A DNA stretch of 17,675 nt from Chloromonas sp. AAM2 (lineage: Eukaryota > Chlorophyta > Chlorophyceae > Chlamydomonadales > Chlamydomonadaceae): assembly GCA_004335635.1 (NCBI GenBank), contig QAXH01002640.1, positions 1-17,675 of the forward strand, written 5' to 3'. Below, piece after piece: positions 9,801 to 17,675 of the stretch (within the stretch, counting starts at the first letter, position 1; each line of letters begins with the position of its first letter). The translations under genes were made by a program, and so were the position numbers. Below the pieces are notes generated by a model. The model saw only the letters and a list, made by a program, of their open reading frames with translations. It did no database searches and was not told where the DNA came from.

Positions 9801-12800
9801 TTGCATGTCTTGTCGCACATGTGCAAAATTTTACTGATGCGAAGATCAACTTCTATTCGCCGTATCCCTGTAGGTGCTGGCTGCCGAGGTTCAGTTCGCC
9901 GAGCTGCGCGACATCTTCAACTCCCTGGACGCCTCCCACGCCCAGGCCACGGTGGAGGAGGACAGGAGGAGAATTCTGCAGGATATCCAGGTGAAGGACG
10001 CAACTGGTTCTTGAGGTCCCTACCAAATCACCAGGATGTTGTGCCTGTTGCGCTTGGCTCTACTCGCTACCCAAAACTGATCTATCTACTATGTTGGACA
10101 GCACTGCCGGACCTGGCTAGGCAGGTGCAATACTGATGACAGCCCTCTGCTGCTTTACCTTGCTGCTTTACCCTGCCCACCCGCCCACACCCACAAGCCC
10201 GCCCCACCACAGGCCACCACTGGCATTGACAACCTGAACCACGGCATCAAAGGCGCCCTGGTGGAGAGCTGCCTGCTGGAGGCCGAGGCCACCGTCAGGC
10301 GCCGGGCGGACGAGCCGGCCGCGTTTGTGACGGCGCACTACAAGGCGGGCCAGATGCTGCGGGTGGCGGGGCGCTACAAGGAGGCCGAGGCTGCGCTCAA
10401 CAAGGTGAGTCCAAGGGACCAGGGCCAGTGCACAGCTTCAACTATATCCCATCTGGCTTCACAGCCCTGTTACTTTTTTACACACCCTGAACTGTCAGGC
10501 GAGTCTGTCCTGGTTCAGTGCACAGCTATATCTGCAGCCCACCCAGCCGCACAGCCTTGTTTGTCTCAGCAGACCCTGGACTGTCCGCCTGTACCCTGTG
10601 CCGGGCGTCTTGCGTGGAACTGTCAAGCAAGTGTGCTCTACCCTCCATCGGCCCGAGTGCTGTGTGTTTGTGTGCTCTGCAGACCATCCAGGTGTACGAG
10701 GAGGGCCTGGGCACGCAGGACAAGCAGTATGCCGTGTGCCTCATCTCCCTCGGCACACTCATGCAGGAGGAGGGGAAGTGAGTGGCAGAGGGAACAACAA
10801 TGGGGACAAGCAGAGGGGGCAAGCAGGGCAGCATGAGTGCGTGAATGCACAACCATGCACAGCACAAGCCGTCCAGCCGCTTCTCCCCTTCAGTACACCG
10901 GATCTGTCATCTGTGGTTCAGCCTCACGCAGCAACCGATACGTGGGACAGAAAAAGGGAGCAAGAAGGGCAAGGAAAGAGGGGATGAGTGGGTGGATCGG
11001 CATATGGGCAGGGTGGGAGTGGGGTACTTTGAATACGTTTCATCATCGACCTTTCCGTTGCGCACACCTTGTCCTCATTTACGGCCCAGCTTCACACAGC
11101 ATGTCATTGACGTGCAGCCCTGACTTGAGCCCTTCCCACTGTTCCACCAGTGTTCCGCCCCCGCCCTGCCTTACACCTCTAAATGTGTCTTCTGCGTCCA
11201 GGCTTGTTGAGGCTGAACGGTTGTGCCGTGAGGGCCTGAGCCTGAGTGAGACCCTGCTGGCGGGCACAGTGGCGCACTACCGCACAGGCGGGGAGGAAAT
11301 GCCGGGTGTGGACATGACAGTGGCAGATGTCATGGCCGCGTACAACGGGTTAGCTGCGGTACTGCAGGTACGAGGTGTACGGCATGTACCAGTGATGCAG
11401 CGTGTGTGACAGTTAACATGGTGGTGAGTATTGTCGTGCATTGCAGCTGCACTATTCGGTCTGCTTTGACTGAATACTGACATGAGTATTAGCCATGCAG
11501 GCTCAAACGCCAGCTCTTCCATGCTGCTTTTTGAAATGTCCTCGCTGTGTCGTGTTCAGGCGCAAGGCAAGTTTACAGAGGCGTTGCCCTACTGCGAGAA
11601 GACGCTGTCCACCTGCCAAAAGGTGTGTAACCTCTAAGTCTCGATATGTGTCGCGATGGAGAGTGAGGGGATTGAACCCCCGACCTCCCGCATGCAAAGC
11701 GGGCGCTCTGCCACTAAGCTAACTCCCCGCGCTAGCTGTACTCACAGCGCGCAACATGTGGATATAAACTTATGCGATGCCTCTGTACACAAGCCACAAC
11801 CGTCGGTGATGGCCGCTTTCTGGGCTGCCCAGTTTGAATTTCAAATTCTATGCCGTCAGAACACTGCTTGATGATCTGTTAGCAGAACGAGAACTGAGAA
11901 AGACGCGGAGCTTTTTATAATGTAGCTGTGCTGGTTTGGCTGGTTGCACAAGCCTTGTTTTCTTTTGTAGACGTTTGCCAGGCGTCATAACAGAGATAGT
12001 CTATTAATGTTTTACCTTCCACCAGCCAGATCTGCCCTCTGTGCTACAGCGCAGGCGTTGCAAGGCAACGCCACATTTCCCTGATTCCCTATGTACACCT
12101 CTCAGCTGTCCTCGTGTGCAGGTGCATGGGGAGTCCCACCCCGACACCGCCACGGCCATGCAGTCCCTGGCCCTGCTGCTCCAGGCCATGGGCAGCAGCA
12201 CGCAGGCACTCAAGCTGCTGAGGCGCGTGCTGGCACTCAGGGAAGAGGTAAGGCAGGGGATCGGGTAGCAAGGTGCTCGCAAGATCAGGCAGGCACCATA
12301 CAGCACGAGGGTGGAAAAAAAGTTCCCCTCCGTCTTTCTGCACAATCCCCTGATCCCTCTTCCTGTTCCATTGTCACTCCGATGCGCTGTTGAGGACATC
12401 AGTGATCTGTGGCGTACTTGCACCCCTGTGCCATGGCTTTCCTGCACCCACCGTGTCATAGCTGCACTCATTGCTTTGCGGGCACACACATGCAGAAAGT
12501 GCCTGTAGGCACTGCCGGCATGCGCCCAGCCCCACTATGTCTGCCGTGATTTCCACTGTGGTGTCGCAGCACCTGGGTGTGGAGCACCCGCTGACGGCCG
12601 TGAGCTACGACGCGCTGGGCATGGCGCTGCAGCAGCGGGGCGCGTTCGGGGACGCGGAGCCCCTGTTCCTCAAGGTGCGCGCTAGGACAATCCCATCACC
12701 ATCTCACATTGGGTTGGGCTTTTGTACTCAGCCTCATTACACACACCAACCATTCTTGCTGTTTGGACCCCCTCAGACGAAGTCCAGTCGAATTGAGCAC

Positions 12801-15800
12801 AAGAGCTCAAGTGCAGCGGGTGTGCGACGTGCACAGGCGTGCAAGAATTGAGCAAGAGATAGTAAACTAGGCAGCAACAGCAGGCCTGTGCATCCCTGCT
12901 ACGCTCACACCTACTTTTAACACGTACCCTTTACACGTACCCTTCGCACACGTCCTCTGCATACACGCCCTCTGCTCACCGACCCTGTAGGCTCTAGATG
13001 TCCGACGTCGTTTCTTGGGCGAGCTTCACCCCGCCGTGGGCAGCAGCCTGCACAATCTGGGCGGGCTGATGGCGGACGAGGGGCGGGTGGAGGAGGCGGA
13101 GACCTTCTACGTGGCGGCCCTGGAGCTAAGGGAGGCGGTGCTGGGGCCGGGCCACCCGGCCTTTGCGGCCACTCTCAACAATCTGGCAGCGCTATACAAG
13201 GTGGGCGCACGTGGCAGGACTGTTGCATATGGAATAACATGCAAGGAGTTGGCTGCAAGTAATGAACAGGACTTGGTTGAGACGCCAAACTAAAGCGGCT
13301 CTGAGTATCTGGCACCAAACCACCGGTCCAGGTGGCACATAGAGTCCATGAAAGGCGCATTGGGTTGGCTTGTTGTGATGTGGTGTACAGGGCGCCAAGC
13401 CATCACCAGCACATCGTGCATTGCCATGCCTCCCTGTTCCACGTGCCGTGTCCGGTACCATAAACCATTAGTGCGACCACCAAGGGAGGAGGGTCAAGTT
13501 GAAGGAAGGATATGTTACCACTACACCAGTGGTGGTCATCGCACCGAGCCATGCTGGTACATTATGCATTGTCTTGCCCTGTTCCACGCACCGTTGCCGG
13601 ACCACATACACCATTCTTATGCAACCATTACACCCGTACCACATGCAACCATCTCTCACGCGTGACATGGTGCACAGGAGGCGGGGCGTGTGGAGGAGGC
13701 CGTGCCGCTTCTGCAGCATGCGCTGGAGGCCCGCACTAAAGCCCTGGGCCCCGACCACCCCGCCACCAGCACGTCCCTGAACAACCTGGCGACACTGCTG
13801 CTGGAGGTGAGACGAGCAGCAACACGACACGTAAAGGGAAGGGTGTGTGCGTATTGGTGACAGGAAGTGGGGTGCAGGCAGTCAGATGTGGGCGCTGAGG
13901 ACAGCCACACCAGGGATAGGCCAGGGAGATGGAGGTGAGCATACGAGCACATTAACGCATTCCCCACACCCTCCATGTGTGCATGCTACCCTGGCCGCAG
14001 CGGGGTCACCTGGACGAGGCCCAGCCCCTGTACCTCGAGCACATCCGCGTGCTGGAAAAGGTGCGTGGCTGCCATGGCTGCGCTTGATGACAAGTGCGGC
14101 CGGTGCTCCCTTGTGTCACTGATAACGTCTGGATGATGGGGGCAGTGTGCAATGGCCATGATGGTGTGTTGGTGTGTTTTGAATGGGGTAGCTCATGTCT
14201 GGCACAGCCAGCCAGCGCACCCGGGACGTCTTGCTGGTGTGGCCTTGCTTGTCACGTGTGTGCTTAATGGCAATGACATGTCATAGGTGCTGGGACCTGA
14301 TCATGCCGACGTGGCGCTGGCCCTGCAAAACTATGCAACCTGCCTGAGAGCAGCGGGCAACTTGGAACAGGCGGCTTCAATATTCAGGCAAGTGATAGCA
14401 ATGAGGCAAGGGGATTCAGTAGGCTATGCGGCAATGAGCCAAGGGAGGAACCAAGCAGAGGCAAACGTGATCAAATTGCAAGCAGGATCAGCATGAGGTG
14501 CACTTGCACTCGTGTTATCTACATGTCTCCCCGCATATCACACCCTTGACCACGTATCCAGGCTGCATCGTAGCCAACCAGGGGGTTTTCGGACTGAGTA
14601 TACTTAGTATATATAGACTAATATATATAGACTATATATATATATAGTCCTTTGCACATGCGCGAGTTGGTTCATTCCTTGCTCAGGAATGGTCAGAGCG
14701 GCACACCTCCCGAGCCGTGTCCTGTGACGGCTTACCTGATGTAAATAAACATGGCGTTGAGGCACCGTGTAAGTGCAGGCGTGCTCTGGGGATTCTGGAA
14801 GCAGCGGTGGGCCACGAGCACCCGGACCTCGCACACTGCATTGCCAGCCTGGCAGCCCTGCTGCAGGAGCAAGGGCAGATTCAGGCGGCCACCCAGCAGT
14901 ACGAGAGAGCGCTGGCAATCAAAAGACGGGTGGGTGGCCTATGCTACTGATATGGACTGTTGTCGGTGCATTGCAGAAAAGCCTGATTCTAACGTTTGAC
15001 CTGGTGTAGCCCGATCTGTTTGCGGGGTTTGTTGATCATGTAGTTTGCGCAATGCACTCGCCTGACAACAGGCACCGCGGACGCCAACAGCATTGCTATG
15101 CCCCATCCATCCTGTTGCTGTCACGCAGATCCACGGTGACAAGCACAGCTCCCTAGTTCCCCTCTTGCACGCCCTTGGGGTGCTAGCTGCTCGGCAGAAT
15201 GCATTGCAAATAGCGGAGATGCGCTTGCGCGCTGCCGTCGACATGCGTCGGGAGCTCAACTCGCAGATGCCAACCGCCAACTCCCGGCCGATGAGTGCCG
15301 CTGTGCCCCACAGCAAATCCCTTCCGGAGCGCTCCTCAATTGAGTCGGGCGAGCTGGACGCGGCCATGGTCGCCGCCCATCTTCAATCTCGGACCTCCTC
15401 GATGGCTCTACTCAACCGCACGTCAGGGCGCACGCTCACCGCTAGCATGTTAGACGCAGAGTGCCAGCTAGCCTCTAGCCTGAATGAATTAGGCAACGTG
15501 CAGCAAGACCAGGGCAAGCTGCAAGAAGCACACGAATCTTATTCGCAGGCGCTAGAACTGCGATCAGGGGCTCTCGGTGAGGATCACGCCGACACCGCCC
15601 TTACGCGAGAAAACCTAGCGTGCTTGCTACTAGAGCTAGACAGGCATGCAGAGGCCGAGCCATTACTCCAGTTCGCGCTTGAGGTTAATCTCTTGAAGGC
15701 TGGTGGGGGCGTAGCCGCGCTCTCGGCGTACAACCTTGGCCGATGCTTGGAGAAGCTGGGCGCGACTCGCTGGGCTGACGCCAAGGACGCGTACGGCAAA

Positions 15801-16221
15801 GCTGTCCAGCTGGCGGAGGCTGCGCTGGGTGCGACGCACACAGATACGCTGCAGTACAAGGATAACATGGTGCGTGTGAAAGAGTGGGGCTCAGGATGAA
15901 ACGGTCAGAAGAGAGTAGACGGTCAAGTGTTCGAGTACAGGGGCTCGGGGCTCAAAGGTGCCTTCAAGTCAACAGCAGTTGCCAGGAGCAGATGACGGAT
16001 ACGTTATACCCTGTACTGCGGCATAGCAGAAGAACACCATCTCAAGTGGCAGCTCGCTATAACTCGAGCTTTCCCTCCGATGCCTGCAGGCCAGCTTTCT
16101 CTACGCCAGCAGCGCTGCCAAGGGTGGCAAGGGCAAGGCGGGGCGCCGCAGATCTCAGGTGGCCAAGTCCCAGGTGAAATCAGTCTACGATGATGACGAC
16201 GTTGAGATCGACTTTAGCTGA
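6813..16221 (+). CDS. Large TIR/HET-like domain plus TPR (kinesin-light-chain/nephrocystin-3-type) protein, 19 exons
   Basis: Exons: 6813-8008, 8254-8401, 8735-8829, 9073-9183, 9465-9654, 9874-9990, 10213-10404, 10683-10777, 11202-11367, 11560-11622, 12122-12247, 12570-12674, 12991-13200, 13678-13806, 14001-14060, 14287-14387, 14779-14929, 15129-15869, 16090-16221 (4128 nt, 1375 residues). Frame and phase agree throughout. The start is limited by an in-frame TGA at 6801. The N-terminus MGCGASS fits N-myristoylation at Gly2 with palmitoylation at Cys3. Residues 20-390 are Pro/Ser/Thr/Ala-rich and probably disordered. Residues 400-635 form a compact domain with FVSHRW (476-481), WLDIFAVNQH (515-524), TLLCLDE (547-553) and RIWCLYE (560-566). 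Residues 655-1332 are about 14 TPRs of the 42-residue kinesin-light-chain type (LGPDHPATSTSLNNLA is typical). A Ser-rich insert occupies 1128-1195. The tail is basic then acidic (DDDDVEIDFS). There is no transmembrane segment or P-loop. The role, perhaps membrane-anchored signalling or scaffolding, is inferred. Intron 16 is GC-AG and intron 10 contains a tRNA gene. Confidence 0.88.
8735..9990 (+). other. Region encoding the TIR/HET-like domain (exons 3-6)
   Basis: The spliced exons encode residues 449-619. The order fits an alternating alpha/beta fold of TIR type: a first strand with FVSHRW, a helix APFKNLMSSLFLHF, a second strand WLDIFAVNQH followed by a loop HPGEAQAGDL, a hydrophobic strand TLLCLDE, then a helix opening with RIWCLYEVHHTI. 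In plant TIR domains the corresponding WCLxEL motif holds the catalytic glutamate of the NADase, so Glu566 is the candidate here. WLDIFAVNQ also resembles the W-I-D-x-x-C-I-N-Q motif of fungal HET domains. The likeness is motif-level reading by eye, and I cannot exclude an unrelated fold. Confidence 0.55.
10425..10590 (+). repeat. Diverged tandem duplication in intron 7 of the TPR gene
   Basis: Two copies of about 77 bp, at about 10425-10501 and 10514-10590, share CAGTGCACAGCT, CTATATC, CACAGCC(C/T)TGTT and ACCCTG(A/G)ACTGTC in the same order, with small indels between. They end shortly before the acceptor of exon 8. No coding potential is evident. Confidence 0.6.
11618..11621 (-). terminator. 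Candidate Pol III terminator for the intronic tRNA-Ala
   Basis: The first run of four T residues on the minus strand downstream of the tRNA 3' end is the complement of AAAA at 11618-11621, about 36 nt away. It lies inside the last two codons (CAA AAG) of exon 10 of the host gene. No T4 run occurs between it and the tRNA. Four T is the minimum for RNA polymerase III, so termination here may be weak. Confidence 0.45.
11657..11728 (-). tRNA. tRNA-Ala (anticodon UGC), inside intron 10 of the TPR gene, antisense
   Basis: The minus strand folds into a complete cloverleaf. The acceptor GGGGAGT pairs with ACTCTCC over seven pairs, including G3-U70, the main alanine identity element. The discriminator is A (complement at 11657). 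The D arm is GCTT/GAGC. The anticodon stem CCCGC/GCGGG encloses TTTGCAT with anticodon TGC. The T arm GGGGG/CCCTC encloses TTCAATC. The internal promoters are good: an A box TAGCTTAGTGG and a B box GGTTCAATCC. CCA is not encoded and there is no tRNA intron. The structure looks nuclear, not organellar, and functional, with only isolated G-U pairs in the stems. It is transcribed opposite to its host gene. Confidence 0.95.
11762..11768 (-). promoter_or_regulatory. TATA-like element upstream of tRNA-Ala
   Basis: The minus strand carries TTTATAT about 34-40 nt before the tRNA 5' end. Plant and algal tRNA genes often have an A/T-rich TATA-like element at about this distance that helps RNA polymerase III. 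The position and composition are suggestive only. Confidence 0.35.
12907..12990 (+). repeat. Degenerate ACACGTACCCTT-type tandem repeat ending at the intron 12 acceptor
   Basis: About six imperfect units of 13-15 bp begin with ACAC or ACACG and continue with pyrimidine-rich CCCTTT, CCTCTGC or CCCTGT. The last reads ACCGACCCTGTAG and supplies the acceptor AG before exon 13. The array forms the polypyrimidine tract of intron 12. Confidence 0.6.
13418..13630 (+). repeat. Diverged duplication in intron 13 of the TPR gene
   Basis: The copies at about 13418-13481 and 13566-13630 share GCATTG, CCCTGTTCCACG, CCG, CCGG, ACCATA/ACCACATA, CCATT and a final GC(A/G)ACCA in the same order, at roughly 70% identity by eye. 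They are about 148 bp apart. No coding potential or transposon termini are visible. Confidence 0.55.
14388..14778 (+). other. GC-AG intron (intron 16 of the TPR gene)
   Basis: The donor is CAG|GCAAGT and the acceptor GTAAGTGCAG|GCGTGC. Splicing here joins AASIF(R) to RALGILEAAVGHEHPD in phase 2 and rebuilds TPR unit 9 exactly. The nearby GT (CAA|GTGATA, 4 nt downstream) would break the phase and the repeat. If the intron is retained, the frame continues as RQVIAMRQGDS, itself TPR-helix-like, and stops at 14494-14496, giving a protein of about 1070 residues that lacks TPR units 10-14. Confidence 0.82.
14591..14650. repeat. AT-rich inverted repeat in intron 16
   Basis: A 60-nt segment runs from GGACT to AGTCC and is almost entirely A/T between. 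Its right end (14630-14649) is a perfect 20-nt palindrome: GACTATATAT followed by its own reverse complement. The left half has two copies of a TATATATAGACTA motif. It can fold as a hairpin or cruciform. There is no gene content. Confidence 0.8.
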
Positions 16222-16641
16222 GCCTCGACTGGAGCTTGCACTAGCTGGACGACCATTCCAGCACGTCGTCAGTTTGCGTTGACCTGTGTCCGTTCTGTCC
16301 CATGGACGATTGATGCAAATTGATCCGCGCCTTGGACCCCGGACCTTGTTGCTCTGTGGAGGGTCGCAACAAGTTGAACGGTTAGAAAACAGCAAATGCT
16401 CCGCCGCCATGAATTGGAACATGCACGTAAGGCACACTGATGGGGGCTGGCAGTACTGTGGGGTTTGAGTTGGGATGTCGGCAGGCTGGCTGCATTATGC
16501 AAGGCTGAGAGTGGTGCGAAATGTACTTGACGTTGGCTATGGTGCCTGGTCATGGATTATGCTTCCCATCCGCACTGGTGGCACGGTTGCACACTTCTGC
16601 ATTTCGTCGGCATTTAGTGTACATATCAGATGCTGCATTGT

Positions 16642-16657
16642 CACACGTGCACGTGTG
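16642..16657. promoter_or_regulatory. Perfect 16-bp palindrome with two CACGTG G-boxes
   Basis: CACACGTGCACGTGTG equals its own reverse complement and contains two CACGTG cores 6 bp apart. CACGTG is the G-box/E-box bound by plant and algal bZIP and bHLH dimers. It lies about 420 bp after the large gene's stop. Whether it serves a downstream gene's promoter is unknown. Confidence 0.4.
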
Positions 16658-17571
16658 TATACATTAGCAGACATTGCAGACTGAACATAATGGGACAGGA
16701 CTGATGCTATCCGCAATGTTGCCGGGTTGAAAAGACCCGTGCCATTGAGGAAATCCGTCACAGAAACTAAGGCACATGTTGCAACTCTGTCAAGCTAAGG
16801 CATTTCATGAAAAACTGTGAGTAGCAATTGAGGCTTACAACCGGAAGCAGCAGGTTCTAGCTGCTTATGCTGTACGAATCATTTGCTTTAGGCAGTCCCT
16901 CTGGCTACATTGTAGACATGTTGGTGAGACAGAGCCACTGCAGGGCACCAAGGACGACACATGTGTGCAGCCGACAGGTTTTCAAGGGTTTGCATGCCAC
17001 CTACACAACAGGCTTGTTCCTGACATCACTTCACCCTGGCCCATGCCTTTTATCTGTGCGTCATGACGTACAATTCCTATAACAGTGTTGCGCAAGTCCA
17101 TTGCTGAGCTCATTCGAGTGACAGGGTGTTGCGCTGTTAGTGTGGCACACTGCAATGCGTTTGTTTTGAGGTGTCTGCAGGTAGTGGTAAGCTGAATCAC
17201 CTCTTATGCTACAAATAAGCTGCTGTATTCAAGCCTTGGTGTTGCCTCCAGGTCTGGTCCTGGCCACTCGCCATTGTGAACGCCCTATGGATGGTGACTC
17301 ATCCCTCCCAGCAACAAGGCAAATTGTTGGTGTCCGGATGCCCGTGCAAATTCTTGGCGCGCACCCGGTTTTTCTGATGACCACAACTCCACAGCTTGCC
17401 CAGTACTTGCTGCGTCGAGTCCATTCCTACTTTTTAACCAGTCAGCCGCTCAACCTGCACGTGTTTGATGTGCGGTTGGGCATGGCACGGCCTAAGTCAA
17501 GCCACACACACGCTACACACAGTCTGGCGTAGCCGCACAGAATTGCTTGTAGGCAGTGGTCGTGGCTGTGT

Positions 17572-17576
17572 TGTAA
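17572..17576 (+). promoter_or_regulatory. Candidate TGTAA polyadenylation signal for the TPR gene
   Basis: This is the first TGTAA that I find after the stop at 16221 and would imply a 3' UTR of about 1.35 kb. That is long, so the real poly(A) site may use a variant signal nearer the stop. Confidence 0.2.
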
Positions 17577-17675
17577 AAATGCATCTCGCTCTTGGCGCCT
17601 GGCGTGCTGCTCCTTATCAACCAAACAGGCAAAGCGCTGGCATGTACTGGAGATATTACAAATAATAGCGTGGGG

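Larger units (their letters stand above)
10213..15869 (+). other. Region encoding about 14 TPR repeats (exons 7-18)
   Basis: Successive 42-residue units show the pattern LxxLAxLLxxxGxxxEAxxLxxRALxIRExxLGxxHPD. The clearest are units 5-10, with HP signatures at the exon 11 start (GESHPD), exon 12 (GVEHPL), exon 13 (GELHPA, GPGHPA), exon 14 (GPDHPA), exon 16 (GPDHAD) and exon 17 (GHEHPD). Units 1-3 and 11 are more divergent. Units 12-14 sit in the second half of the long exon 18 after a 68-residue Ser-rich insert. This TPR subtype is a protein-binding superhelix. The repeats are well diverged from one another, not recently homogenised. Confidence 0.9.
16222..17675. other. 3' UTR and downstream region of the TPR gene
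   Basis: No supported gene lies between the stop codon at 16221 and the window end. Open stretches on either strand are at most 108 codons, lack recognisable motifs, and do not chain into exons. Part of this is the 3' UTR. An exon of a neighbouring gene extending beyond the window cannot be excluded in the last 500 bases. Confidence 0.55.

Noticed and set aside
9655..10212. Possible NB-ARC/NACHT NTPase between the TIR/HET-like domain and the TPRs
   Set aside because: Only about 75 residues (581-655) separate them in the spliced protein, and no Walker A or B motif is present in the exons or introns.
11656..11871. Plus-strand frame beginning MESEGIEPPTSRMQSG and an overlapping frame at 11495-11722
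   Set aside because: Both read antisense through the tRNA-Ala gene. This peptide pattern is a well-known artefact of translating tRNA complements.
14388..14496. Continuation of exon 16 (RQVIAMRQGDS...) to a stop at 14496 as the true gene end
   Set aside because: The GC-AG splice restores a perfect TPR unit and another 340 residues of TPR-containing sequence in phase, so the read-through is at most an intron-retention isoform.
17206..17532. Plus-strand frame of 108 codons near the window end
   Set aside because: It has no motif, no splice-phased partner, and a position compatible with 3' UTR or intergenic DNA.

Overview
This is a piece of a eukaryotic nuclear genome, most likely a chlorophyte green alga (Chlamydomonas-like). 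The evidence is two intron-rich genes on the plus strand with short exons, mostly GT-AG introns, GC-rich exons in a mixed-composition background, and protein families common in green algae. I can place it no more precisely than that. There are no bacterial operons, mobile elements or CRISPR arrays.

Layout. Positions 1-2302 hold no gene I can support. Positions 2303-5018 carry a six-exon gene for a 277-residue J-domain (DnaJ-type) co-chaperone, whose first intron contains a 21-copy, 18-bp minisatellite that runs into the 3' splice site. Positions 5019-6812 look intergenic or untranslated. Positions 6813-16221 are one large gene that I assembled from 19 exons, with reading frame and splice phase agreeing at every junction. 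Positions 16222-17675 are the 3' untranslated/downstream region.

The large gene predicts a 1375-residue protein in four parts: an MGCG N-terminus that fits lipid anchoring, about 390 residues of low-complexity sequence, a compact domain resembling TIR/HET folds (SHRW, WLDIFAVNQH and RIWCLYE motifs), and about 14 kinesin-light-chain/nephrocystin-3-type TPR repeats. A TIR/HET-like module on a membrane-anchored TPR scaffold with no recognisable NTPase between them is the most interesting candidate in the window. Its biochemical role is inference.

A complete minus-strand tRNA-Ala(UGC) gene lies inside intron 10 of the large gene. Its first possible Pol III terminator falls in the host exon. Two introns, one in each protein gene, use the non-canonical donor CAG|GCAAGT. 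The two protein genes do not obviously share a pathway.
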